Positions 11,034 through 20,606 of a DNA stretch of 64,000 nt are shown piece by piece. This stretch comes from Curvularia sp. ZM96 (taxonomy: Eukaryota; Ascomycota; Dothideomycetes; Pleosporales; Pleosporaceae): the NCBI GenBank assembly GCA_022457065.1, contig JAJGBQ010000001.1, forward strand, positions 5,828,001-5,892,000. Reading direction: 5' to 3'. The stretch's first letter is position 1, and the number at the start of each line of letters is the position of its first letter. A model generated the notes under the pieces. The model searched no databases and was not told where the DNA came from. It worked only from the letters and a program-made list of their open reading frames with translations. The translations under genes and the position numbers were made by a program.

Positions 11034-12958
11034 GGTGTACCACTGTGCCGGTGACTTGAGAATAATAGATATTAATATCAAGGTACGAAAGAAAATGGAG
11101 GTGTGGAAACAAGAAGTTGACGACTTCCAGAGGTCGCTGCCAAACGGATAAAAGTCTGGGGCAAACCGTGCGTTAATAAGGATGCGCAGTGCCCTAGTCA
11201 CCCTCCGAAACCCCCGTCATCGACCAGCTCAGAGTGACATGCCCCAGCTGGGGTATCAGTGTCCAAAACGTGTGGTCTTAGCGAAACCCCCGCATACCTG
11301 TCACATCGTTTACAGTTGAGCCCCACAGAATGCGGCCGGCACTTCGCAAGTTAGAGTTGGGGAAACGGCCCTATACCGCACGTGGGCTTGGAACGGGGAG
11401 GCGGTAGCACATCCGCGTGTTTGAAGAAGATGCCGGACCACAATAAAATCCCAACATATGTTTATCACAGTCTCGTGCGTATTTAGCCTGCCCTGGAATG
11501 CCATGGTAGACTGCAGGGCTGGATGCCATCGAGCATGGCACGTCTGAGCGAGTCGAAGGCACAAGCGACGTTACTGATGTTTCTGGTCAACTAAACAATA
11601 ACGTCCTGATGTAGTGAAGCCGAGGCGGCACAGAGCCCACCCCGGATTTTGCGGAGCATAGAGGACGCTAAGTACCCCGCAAATGCCCCACAGATTCTGC
11701 TACACGTAGCGCGGTAAGTAGAAAGTACCGAATCCAACTTGATCCAGACAGCGCCACAGCATCTATCAGTCGTGTTCTTATTCCTCCACGATCTTCATTT
11801 AGCTGTGAGGCCAGCATGGGGTTGTGTCGCCGAACCGTCCATGGCTGTCGAGACTTCTCCTTTGTTCCGTGGAGCACAGGCCAAGAGTCGCACAATCTCT
11901 CTGCGCTGAGAGGTGTAGATAAGCAGTAGCCGCGATGGCACGGACGTGTATCATCTTTCGGAGGATTATGGCGGAGTCCCTGCGCGGGTCTGAGCATTGC
12001 GACAAGTTAGGTACCTATCTGGACCCTGAAGTGATTGGATGATTGGGGTGGGTATACAGAGTACATAAACGACATATCCACCAGATGTGAATGCGTATCA
12101 TCATGGATACCCACTACAGCCGGAAGCCAAGGCTGATCAATTATTCGGTTTGGACATGGCGTGGTATGTGTACGAGATTTTGACCAGCAAACAATGTGAG
12201 TAGGGTGAGTATAGGTTGAGGCCGAATGCGTATTGCACAATGCATGTAGCTTCGTTAACCTCGATCGTGAGTACCGTATCGGCGTTCGGCGGCATTTCTC
12301 GCGGAAGAGTCGGTTCGTAAAGTCACAGGCTGTTCGCGGAGATATTGATTTTGATGGTTGTTGTTTGCCTGTGAAGGAGCAGCAAGCACTTTTGTCAGCT
12401 ACAGTGCAGTTGTTTGTCACATGTGTAGGATGCCATACCTGTTTTTCCGAATGCCGCGCTAGCATGTGTACATAGAGTGAGCGTATTGGTGATAGTGGTG
12501 GTGTTTCCAGAGTTGCATGCCGAGTACCTGAGGTAGTAGGGGAGCACCGGGGTTGTCGAGCGCCAGTGACGGCATCAGGCCGCCTCACTGTTTGGCTTGC
12601 TCACGAACATCTGGGTCTTGCATGAAGAGCATGGCTGGCATCTGGATCAAGTAAAGGAGAAGTGAGAGGCGAGCAGGGCAGGTATCGCCTTGGGCTTGTC
12701 GTGACTGCCCAGTCCGCCGGTGCTGGCTTCTCTTACCCTCACACTTCGCCGCAGTTTTTTTCAGAGGACTTCGATGTTCGGGCTTGCTTTGTCGCAGTGA
12801 ATTGACGCCTGCAATGGCTGCATAGGCGTGGCCACGCTGTCGCCTCAGTCCGTGCTTCTCCTTAGTTCTACTTCTTGTTTGTGTCTTGACTACCCACCCA
12901 CACAAGCCCTCCTCCATCCGCTCCTTCCTCTCTCAGACTCAAACCCCTCTTGCCACCA
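11034..12958. other. 1.9-kb intergenic, no gene supported
   Basis: A 193-codon open frame on the minus strand (12588-12007) has no domain, signal peptide or codon pattern resembling its neighbours, and I do not call it. The CT-rich stretch before 12959 is a plausible promoter/leader for the zinc-finger gene. Confidence 0.55.
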
Positions 12959-14930
12959 ATGGTATCGCCAGCTCCTTCTGGGAAGAACTTCGGCTGCGCC
13001 CTGTGTGGTGCTACCTTCGACACAAAGACTGAGCTGAGCAGCCACACTTCCGCCCATTACAACAAAACCCCTACACTCCTCTGTGGCGTTTGCAACTGCA
13101 GCTTTGAGAACTTCTGGGACCTCGAGTCTCACAAGAATCTGTATGAGCACTGTACGTTCACCAGGGAGAACCACTGTCTGTCAGCGCGACGTCTCACTAA
13201 CGGTTCTAGATGAGCACCAAGCACCGCCTGGAATGACTCCCAAAGGCGCAATAGCGTTGGACATCCTTTGTCGTGAGCCTGACAACCCCTACAGAGGTTA
13301 CGTTGATCTGGACAAGCCAAGGGACGACGACAGCTTGGTCGTCATGTGCTACGATGATCTCGAGTACGGTTCACGCGCGTCGATGAAAGCCAACGACGAC
13401 GGATTGCAGTGTAAAGACTGCAAGAAACAATTTAAGTCGCAAGCCCAATACAACAACCACTTCCTGGCATGTACGCCATTAGCACCGCCCTTGCAAACAA
13501 AACTTGCTGCAACAGCTTCCTCTGAGGGCCTTCAGGCTAAACCATTGAACGCAGAGTTACCCTTCCTGTTAGTTTCAAGCAAACAGAAAGACACTTCCGG
13601 CACAAAAGTTCAGGTCCCTAAGCCTATGCCACTGGAGAAAGTCACACCAAAGGCAGACGCACACAAACAACTGCAACAGCATCATGGCGCGCCCGCCCCT
13701 TCTGCCCCTTCTGCCCCCACCACCGGTGTGCACGTTTGTAACACGAAAGGCTGTACCAAATCTTTTAGATCTGAGGCAGGCCTTACACAGCATAAGAAAG
13801 ACGTCCATGGCATCGGTGGGCGCAAGCTGGATCTGGACGGGCGAGATGCTTGGATGCTTGGCAGCCGTAGAGGCAATCCAGCCTCTACTCGCGCTCCTCC
13901 ACTCACTGTACACAATCCCAATATTCCCACACCCAACGGCCCCCCCGGATTCAACTTTCCGGCAGCCCAGAACCATAAGTCAGTAGCTCACCCTGCGGTC
14001 ATGCAAGTGAGTACAAAGGTAGGCAGTATTGCCGACATTGAGCAAGCCAAGGAGATTCACCACCGTGCCCTGCGTCTACTCATTCAGTCAGACATTTCCA
14101 TACGCCCTGACGGCATCGTGGTTGATGGTATTTCTTGGAGCAGAATCACATGCGCAAACCAGGACCAAGTCCTTCGTACGCTCGACACCATGTGCCACTT
14201 GCCAAAGCACCTTCAAGGCGAATATCTGCCCGGACCAAAGACATTCAAGGACGAATGTCAAGCTCACTACAGTCTTGCCGACTTCGCGCCTTTCTCTGTT
14301 CGGGGTCTAGGCAAGCCAGGTATAGGCGCCGTTGTCGTCGTATGCTCCAAAGTAGTACTTTCAGACAGCCGTCAGGAGGTTGTCAAGGTAGCCGCCGTCG
14401 ACTTCATTACAGGCGCCATACTCATGAACCATCTTGTCTGTACAGACCCACAGCTGTCTGTCACTGATTGGCGCCCATCCGTCACTGGTTTTTCCAGCTG
14501 GCACGACATGGAAGCAGCTCAACAGGCTGGCTACAAGGTCTTCAAAGGCTGGTCAAGTGTCCGTGCAGCCCTGAAGAGATACGTCGACAGCGAGACTATC
14601 ATCGTAGGGCACAACCTGCGCGCCGACCTCGATGTTTTGCGCATCCCGCACGGCCGTGCTGTCGACATTGCAAAGGTTGTGGAGAAGGCAGGCAGCGGCA
14701 CGTTTAGCAAGCAACAGCTGGCCTTGGACAGCTTGTGCCGCGACACGACTACCAAAATTCCGGGTGTCCACCCTCAGTATGGCCGCAATCCTCTTATGGA
14801 TGCCTTTGCAGTACGCGAGCTTCTTTTGTGGGCAATCAAAAACCAAAAGGACCTTGAAACCATGGCAAAGAAAAGATGTCTGGACTATGAGCGTGTTGTG
14901 GCTTTTTCGAAGCGCATCGGAGGATCTTGA
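12959..14930 (+). CDS. C2H2 zinc-finger protein with degenerate DEDD exonuclease fold
   Basis: Two exons (12959-13151, 13210-14930; 58-nt intron, GTACGT donor) give 637 residues. The start is in good context (CCACCAATGG). Two C2H2-like fingers occupy residues about 11-64 (CALCGATF..., CGVCNCSF...). Two more follow, CKDCKKQF... and a longer CNTKGCTKSF...HKKDVH. The C-terminal 230 residues align by pattern with REX4-type RNase-T exonucleases, including VGHNLRADLDVL and NPLMDAFAVRELL. The first catalytic DxE block reads VCS, and the His before the last Asp is Arg. The two remaining acidic residues (ADL, MDA) are kept. Inference: a nucleic-acid-binding protein that has lost nuclease chemistry. 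Poly-A-like AATAAA signals follow at 15129 and 15146. Confidence 0.85.
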
Positions 14931-15128
14931 AAGACTTTTTGGGCACAAGAAGTGGCCTCTTGTTTGGGTTGGAGTGGACCGGGAGTAGGAGAGATGACAT
15001 TTGTAAGATACTTGCATTGAAGAATTTTGTAGACGAGAGATATCGCCGTGTAATAAGAGAGAAAGAGGAGAGACGGCACATACATGTACGCATACCAAAG
15101 CTCTAAAGAACCATGTAAACTAGGATTC

Positions 15129-15151
15129 AATAAAATTCCCCACTCAATAAA
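15129..15151 (+). terminator. Poly(A)-signal-like pair
   Basis: Two AATAAA hexamers (15129-15134 and 15146-15151), 200 nt beyond the stop of the zinc-finger gene and 46 nt before the convergent SHB17 stop. Confidence 0.4.
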
Positions 15152-15196
15152 CCCAAAGAGCCCATGATCATCTTGGTATCTACAGACCCCTCTACT

Positions 15197-16026
15197 CTAA
15201 GCCTTGGCCTTGGCCTCAGCCTCCTCCTGCTCCTTCTCCACGACATCCACCACAAACGCGCCTCCCAGCAAAATCGCCGGCTCATCAATACTATGATGCT
15301 CATAACTTAGCGTGCCCACACCCCCGGCCTCTAGAATCAAACTCGGATTCTCCTCCAGCCTCTTACCCACCCACCTCGCCGCCAGCGCCCTCAAAATATG
15401 TCCATGCGCTACAATCAACACATCATTCGGCTTCCCGTCTTTCCCGAACCGGCCCCGATGGAACTTTTCTCTCAACTCGTGAATGAACTTGTCGAGTCGC
15501 GTAGTCACGTCTTCGGGCGACTCGCCGCCTTCGCACCCGTCGCGCCATATATCCCAGTCGGAGCCGAGCCCGCGGGCTTCGCGGTCCTGTCGGATTTCCT
15601 TGGTGACGCGGCCTTCGTAGTCGCCGTAGTCCCACTCGCGGACCGCTTCGGTGATTTCGATCTTCGCATGCGTGCGTATGTCGGGCGTAGCAGTGTCGTC
15701 TTGGTGTGAGGACCATGGGTAGCGGTCTTTGCAGCCGAGGTTGAGGAGTTCGAGGGTCTTTTGGGCGCGGGTTCGGGGCGAGACGTAGCTAGATGATTAT
15801 GTTAGCATTCTGTTACTTTTTTTTTCCATTGGAAGAGAAGAGCATACATGTGCGCTAGGTTGCTGGGTACGATTAATCGGTCGTCGCCTACGAGGGCTTT
15901 TCCCGTTGCTCGAACGCGCTTCTCGCCGTTTTCGGTCAGCGGAATGTCAGAGACTCCTGTGTGCCGACCATTGAGCGACCATTCTGTTTCGCCGTGGCGG
16001 ATTATGAAGACGCGTGGGTCCGGCAT
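15197..16026 (-). CDS. SHB17: Sedoheptulose-1,7-bisphosphatase (histidine phosphatase)
   Basis: Two exons (16026-15848, 15788-15197; 59-nt intron) give 256 residues. The phosphohistidine motif RHGETEW starts at residue 10, close to the N-terminus. REWDYGDYEG, DIWRDGCEGGE, AHGHILR and AGGVGTLSYEHHSIDEPA follow in order. These blocks, including the last one, are diagnostic of yeast Shb17 rather than of phosphoglycerate mutase. Shb17 hydrolyses sedoheptulose-1,7-bisphosphate to the 7-phosphate in riboneogenesis, a thermodynamically driven route from triose and erythrose phosphates into ribose. Catalytic His11 and the second His (AHGH) are intact. The Lys/Glu/Ala tail is unremarkable. It is convergent with the zinc-finger gene. 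Confidence 0.9.
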
Positions 16027-16545
16027 TCTGGTTGTTGTTTGTTGGTATCAAGAGGAGTAACTTGTCGCGCCGGCGGGAGATTCAATTGCGAGAACCAGAA
16101 TGAATATGCGCTTGAACGAAGAAGACTCCAAACTAAGTAAAGCAACCAAGCACACGAAGGAAAATAAAAGGCGAGACTTGCAATTGCGAAATATGCGGCA
16201 GTTGGCGGGCAGCATTGACTACTGATGACGTCTGTTTGGTAATGGTGGGGCAGGCCAGGGACGATATGGTTACTTTACCCCACTATCTCGATCTGACTGC
16301 ATGGTAAGGCTTGGTCATCCGCCTTACTGATGGACCATGGCGGAAGCTATGCCAGATAGATGAACGAGTGCTGCAAAATAGGGAAAGACTTCACTAAGGA
16401 TGGGTCTGGTTGTCGAGTGGTCTCTGACATGGACAGGGTTGAAGGCATTTCGTATTCAGATTTTAAGACATTCATGGTATTGGGAGGGTTGTTTACTCTT
16501 GTTCTATCCACTCCCACAGATGCATCCATAGCTATCCCATGAGGC
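16027..16545. other. Intergenic, no gene seen
   Basis: SHB17 upstream region and 3' flank of the CBM1 gene. No structure recognised. Confidence 0.6.
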
Positions 16546-17190
16546 TTATTCAGCACTGGTGTCTGCAACACACTGAAAATACCATTCTAATCAATGTCAG
16601 CTGCACTGTACTCGCGGTTGATTGCAGGTCTCTATACGCACCATTTTGCTCCACACACTTTGCTCCCTTTACGCACTGAGTGCAGCCGGTCCATGGCTTG
16701 CCGTCATGCCAACCTCCACACTTGTAGTAGATGGGTACAGGACATCTGGTGCTGCTCGGGCCAACCTCCTCGGTGGTAGTCTTGGTTGGCTGGACTACAG
16801 TCTTTGTGCTGGTCTTAATTGTAGTCTGTAGAAGCTTGGTCAGCCACGGCGCCAAATGCGAAGGGGAAGAGTAGTTGCAAAGCTAAGATGAGAATGGGGC
16901 ATGCTGACCTTTGACGGAGTGGGCGTCGGTGAGGGTTTCTTGCTGGTCGTTGTCGTTACCTTGGTTGTTGTCGGCTTTGGTGGTTCGGACGTGGGTCGAC
17001 TGATGTTGTCACTGCAGCGACCTCCAATACATGTTATAATGTATGTCTGACGTGGCTCAAGCCGGGGGTTTTCGTTGGCCGGCACCTATGACTGGGTCAA
17101 TAAAGTAAACAAGATGTCGGTACAGCCACGTACTGCTACGCAGAATGCTGAAAGGCTTGTGAACAATAAGGTGAGCGTGCTGAAATGCAT
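16546..17190 (-). CDS. Small secreted protein with C-terminal CBM1
   Basis: Four exons (17190-17134, 17085-16909, 16825-16642, 16586-16546) with introns of 48, 83 and 55 nt give 152 residues. The first exon encodes almost exactly a signal peptide (about 19 residues). A short segment with two Cys (CIGGRC) follows, then a Thr/Pro/Lys/Ser linker typical of O-glycosylated fungal linkers. The C-terminus is a family-1 carbohydrate-binding module from about residue 118, with CGGWHDGKPWTGC, CVKGAKC and terminal NEWYFQCV split across the last intron. CBM1 binds crystalline cellulose through an aromatic face, here Trp/Trp/Tyr. There is no catalytic domain, so the protein probably attaches to plant cell wall or fungal surface polymers. 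It could be a CBM-only elicitor or effector, or the relic of a larger hydrolase. The joints restore the CBM1 pattern, which supports the splicing. Confidence 0.8.
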
Positions 17191-18149
17191 GATGACTTGA
17201 CTTGGTAATGCTTGGTAGAAAGACGACGATACGAGTCCAAGTAACTAGTTGAAGATGCAAGTCGATAAAGATTCGTGAACATCTTATATAGATTCATGGC
17301 TTAAATTGTAGGATTGTAGGACATGGGCTGGCTCCAAGCTCTGGATGTTCATGGCTCCATTGTAGGAAGTGGTCTAGCTAGACCAGAACACGATCCGAGG
17401 CTAGTTTAATTTGTCTGGGTATTCACCGATATTGTGGCTACACGATAGCTATGCAGCATCTGTGGGATAGCGGGTGTCGAGTGTTTGAAGCGCTTGAGGG
17501 TGTTGCACATGGGTGGAGGATGGGGCATGTAAAGAATTCCATGATTTAGAAATGACACCTGGACGCTGAAAACAATGGCAGTCTTTGTATCTTGAACCCA
17601 TAACGGCGTGGTGCTACTGTCTAGCTTGACGTGCCTCTCAACGTGTTGTCCGCTTTGGCAATGGCTGAACCCATTAGTCTTATCCGGCTTGAGCTACCGT
17701 TCCGGGCTCGGCTAGGTTTCGCGATCCTTCGCCACTGATCTTGATTCTATTCTTATCCCTGTTCAAGGCGGTTGAATAGAGTATGTTTTAGCCGCAAATT
17801 GACGTTCAAGCCATCCTTGTTTGCTTGTCAGATTCACATAACAATTGTGACGGTTGGGGAAAATGTCATTCTGCACACGACGCATGAGCAGATTATCCGA
17901 TGCAAGTGGTGAGACTGGCAGTCAAAGTGCAATGCGGGAAACCCGGGCAGCGACGGAGAGATGTCCCTCTGGACGAACCGTGGTCCTGGCTCGGCTGAAT
18001 AGAAAAGTGGAAAAGTTCATGCATGGTGAAAACATCAGAATCACCAGATACAGTCCACTCGAATGAAGCCTAGACAATTTGCGCAAGCGGGGTGTTGGCA
18101 AGCACGTGGGTAGGGACGAAGGAGAGGTGCTCTTCAGAGAGACTCACCC
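17191..18149. other. Intergenic, no gene seen
   Basis: 5' flank of the CBM1 gene and 3' flank of the NAA50-like gene. Only short frames without domains. Confidence 0.6.
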
Positions 18150-19049
18150 TCAGCTCAACCCATCTTTTTGTATGGCACTGGGATCCAATAGATCACCCAC
18201 GCCAATCCATTTCTGCACAAGGAACGCGCCCTGTGGCCTAAGCTTCCGGTAGTACCCCTCCTCTTTCCCCACTATGTCAAACTTTCGCTTCTTATACCAT
18301 TCCATGCCTTCTTCATTTGCCTCCCATACGTGCGCTGTAACGGAGCGTACGCCGTGAAGCTCGACGGCTTTCTTGACGATGGCTTGCAGCAGGTGCATGG
18401 CGATGCCGTGAGAGCGATAAGGAGCGAGGACGCCCAAAGTCGAGATGTATAGTTGCGACGAGGGAAGGAGCCGACATCGCACAGCACCGACAAGATATGG
18501 TTGCTCTGACGGAAGTACATTGGCTTCGTTTGCGGGAGACGGGCGCCATAGTGCTGCCAGTGTGATGCCATGATGTGGCTCCGTCATAGTCTCTTTGTAG
18601 AAGCTGTCTGGGTATGATATTGGCAAGGTGAGCATGTTCAGGCTCTTGAACGCAGGCATAAGATCTTCGGTAAGCGGTACTATTTCGACATTTGGCGGCA
18701 GAGGACGGAGGGCGAAGAGCTGTGGTTTGGCGGGCTGCTGAACAGGCGGAGTATTAGGGGTGAGCATTCCCGAGCCAACAGGTGTAACGGCGCGGGATGA
18801 GCGAGGGCTCTTCTTCGATCTCGGCCTCGATGGCGCCTGCAGAAAGTCATCCGGAATGTCGTTCCAGTTCTCCATGGCCGAGGAAGTCGGTGTGGTGGTA
18901 GGGGGTACGCGCGGTGGGGCGGAGGTCGACTTTGGGGGAGGGGGAGGTCGATTGGACTTTGGCGGCATTACTGGAGGGGTATTTGTGGGCAATGGAGGCT
19001 GCTTGTCGGAGCTGGACTTTTTCAGCCAGCTAGTTAACGATGACTGCAT
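18150..19049 (-). CDS. NAA50: NAA50-like N-terminal acetyltransferase with long N-terminal extension
   Basis: Single exon, 299 residues. The C-terminal half is a GNAT fold that follows NAA50 closely: LPISYPDSFYKE (substrate loop) at about 142, YISTLGVLAPYRSHGIAM at 201-218 with the acetyl-CoA loop RSHGIA, then VWEANEEGMEWYKKRKFDIV, EGYYRKL and FLVQKW. NAA50 (NatE) acetylates N-terminal Met followed by hydrophobic residues, and is linked to sister-chromatid cohesion in animals. The canonical enzyme is about 170 residues. Here about 110 Pro/Ser-rich residues precede it, and the first ten, MQSSLTSWLK, resemble a PCNA-interacting box (QxxLxxWL). It shares a 345-bp divergent promoter with MIC19. 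Confidence 0.85.
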   Translation of the reverse strand: MQSSLTSWLKKSSSDKQPPLPTNTPPVMPPKSNRPPPPPKSTSAPPRVPPTTTPTSSAMENWNDIPDDFLQAPSRPRSKKSPRSSRAVTPVGSGMLTPNTPPVQQPAKPQLFALRPLPPNVEIVPLTEDLMPAFKSLNMLTLPISYPDSFYKETMTEPHHGITLAALWRPSPANEANVLPSEQPYLVGAVRCRLLPSSQLYISTLGVLAPYRSHGIAMHLLQAIVKKAVELHGVRSVTAHVWEANEEGMEWYKKRKFDIVGKEEGYYRKLRPQGAFLVQKWIGVGDLLDPSAIQKDGLS

Positions 19050-19394
19050 AGCGAGGGCGGTGGGAGGGGGCGAAAGTGGCTCTCAAGGGAGGGCGCAGTT
19101 GTAGAGGCCGAAGAGAAAGTTCTGGTTGATGAATTGAAAAGACTCGCACGAACGGGGGTCGCCGGGCTGCTGTTTGAATTGATCGGCCTTTGAAATATTC
19201 GTCACGCTGCGTATACAACAAAAAAAGTCTCCTCGTGTCGCGATATTCCAATGGTGTTTCCCAACGCGCCAGAGGGTCGCATGGCGTGCAGGGATGTTAG
19301 CTAGCGTGCTTTGGCCGGCCAAGCCTGAAGTTCGGACTTCTTCCACCAAGTGCATCATCGCTCAACGAGGCCCGCAAGTCGCACCACCGCCGCC
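19050..19394. promoter_or_regulatory. Divergent promoter NAA50-like / MIC19
   Basis: Only 345 bp separate the two start codons, so both promoters must lie here. No recognised binding site. Confidence 0.55.
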
Positions 19395-20101
19395 ATGGGT
19401 GCCGAGAATTCAAAACCCTCATCAGAGGTCAAGCAGCACGTCTTCTCAGCGTATGTTCATGTCCGCCCACCCAATGGCGCTCGTCGCCCTGTAGCGGCGG
19501 CCCACGACCAACAGTGACGTCGGGTGCTGACCAGTTTGCGCGCAGAGATCACCCCGTCAGCTTCTCCAATGAGCTCGTAGGCTCGCTGCAGAAGAACACC
19601 TTCGTATGCGCTCTCCGACGAATGTAGCCGGCAGTGACTGACTGCAAGCAGACAGACTCGGCTCGGTCAAGACAGCAAGAACTCCAGTACCAGGAACGCC
19701 TAACCGCCGAACTTGAGAAGCTGCGCGACCAAGAGATCCAGAACTTCTCCAAGTTCAGCGAAACCCTCTCCGATGAGACCCAGCAAGCCAATGAGCCTTC
19801 GCTGGTCGAGAAGCTCCAAGATGCCACATCCAGCAGCGCTACTCTCGCAGAAAAGCAGAGGCAGAAGGACATGAGCAGGGACAGCGTCACCAAGGAGATT
19901 GAGCGCCTCAAGGCAAAACTCGAACAGAGGAAGAAGCTGGAGCAGGCCGACGCCGACGTGACCAAGGCAAAGGAGGCCGTGGTCGCGTGCCTGAGGACCC
20001 ACGACCGCCGGCCGCTGGATTGCTGGAAAGAGGTCGAGACTTTCAAGCATGAGGTTGGACGGCTAGAAAAGGAATTTGTGCATAAGACTCTGACACCTTA
20101 A
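19395..20101 (+). CDS. MIC19: MICOS complex subunit MIC19
   Basis: Three exons (19395-19450, 19546-19603, 19652-20101) give 187 residues. It opens MGAENSKPSS, a consensus N-myristoylation site (Gly2, Ser6) found in MIC19. A middle DUF737-type coiled coil runs roughly from residue 45 to 140, rich in Gln/Glu/Lys. The C-terminus holds the CHCH-like pair CLRTHDRRPLDCWKEVE. MIC19 sits on the intermembrane-space side of the inner mitochondrial membrane, binds MIC60 and stabilises crista junctions. Only one Cys pair is visible rather than a full twin CX9C. Splice phases agree across all junctions. The first two exons are short (56 and 58 nt), so automatic annotation may miss them. Confidence 0.88.
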
Positions 20102-20606
20102 ACTACGGATGATGTCACCTACTGCTTGCACAAGCTTTACCGCTGGTTTCTGTATAGATAAATGAGGTGTGGTGAATTACCCTAAGATCTTATTATCAAC
20201 CTCGATGTAATCTTGCGCCGCAGTCTCTCGTTCATTGCTTCTTTCTTTGCCACCACTCTCTCTAAAATCTCTCTGCATAGGCGTATTTATCTCTCACTGC
20301 AAAGCGGCGTTTGCTGTGGGTACCTTCACTTTACTCCCCACACTTTACTTCACCCCGATCATTAGTGGGGCCACAACTCACCTTTCACTGCCTCGCTATC
20401 GCCACGACAACGCCTTGACTCCTCTCCGTTTGTCCCGCCTCCACCTCCATCAATCTCTTTGGTAGCTTAGCATCACGCTTTCCTCAACTGCACTTCAGAC
20501 CCAACGACATCATCTCACTCTTCGCCGCTAGAAACAAAGCAACTTCGCAGCAACAAACCCGCATCGACTTGCGTCCGCACAAACAGGCTTCTATACGCGA
20601 GCAACC
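20102..20606 (+). promoter_or_regulatory. RID-type methyltransferase upstream region
   Basis: A 505-bp spacer, pyrimidine-rich from 20230 to 20600 (CTCTCT, CACTTT tracts), typical of fungal promoters and leaders. No specific site identified. Confidence 0.4.

Noticed and set aside
12007..12588. 193-codon minus-strand frame
   Set aside because: Cys/His/Thr-rich without spacing of any zinc finger. No homologous pattern recognised and no splice partners.
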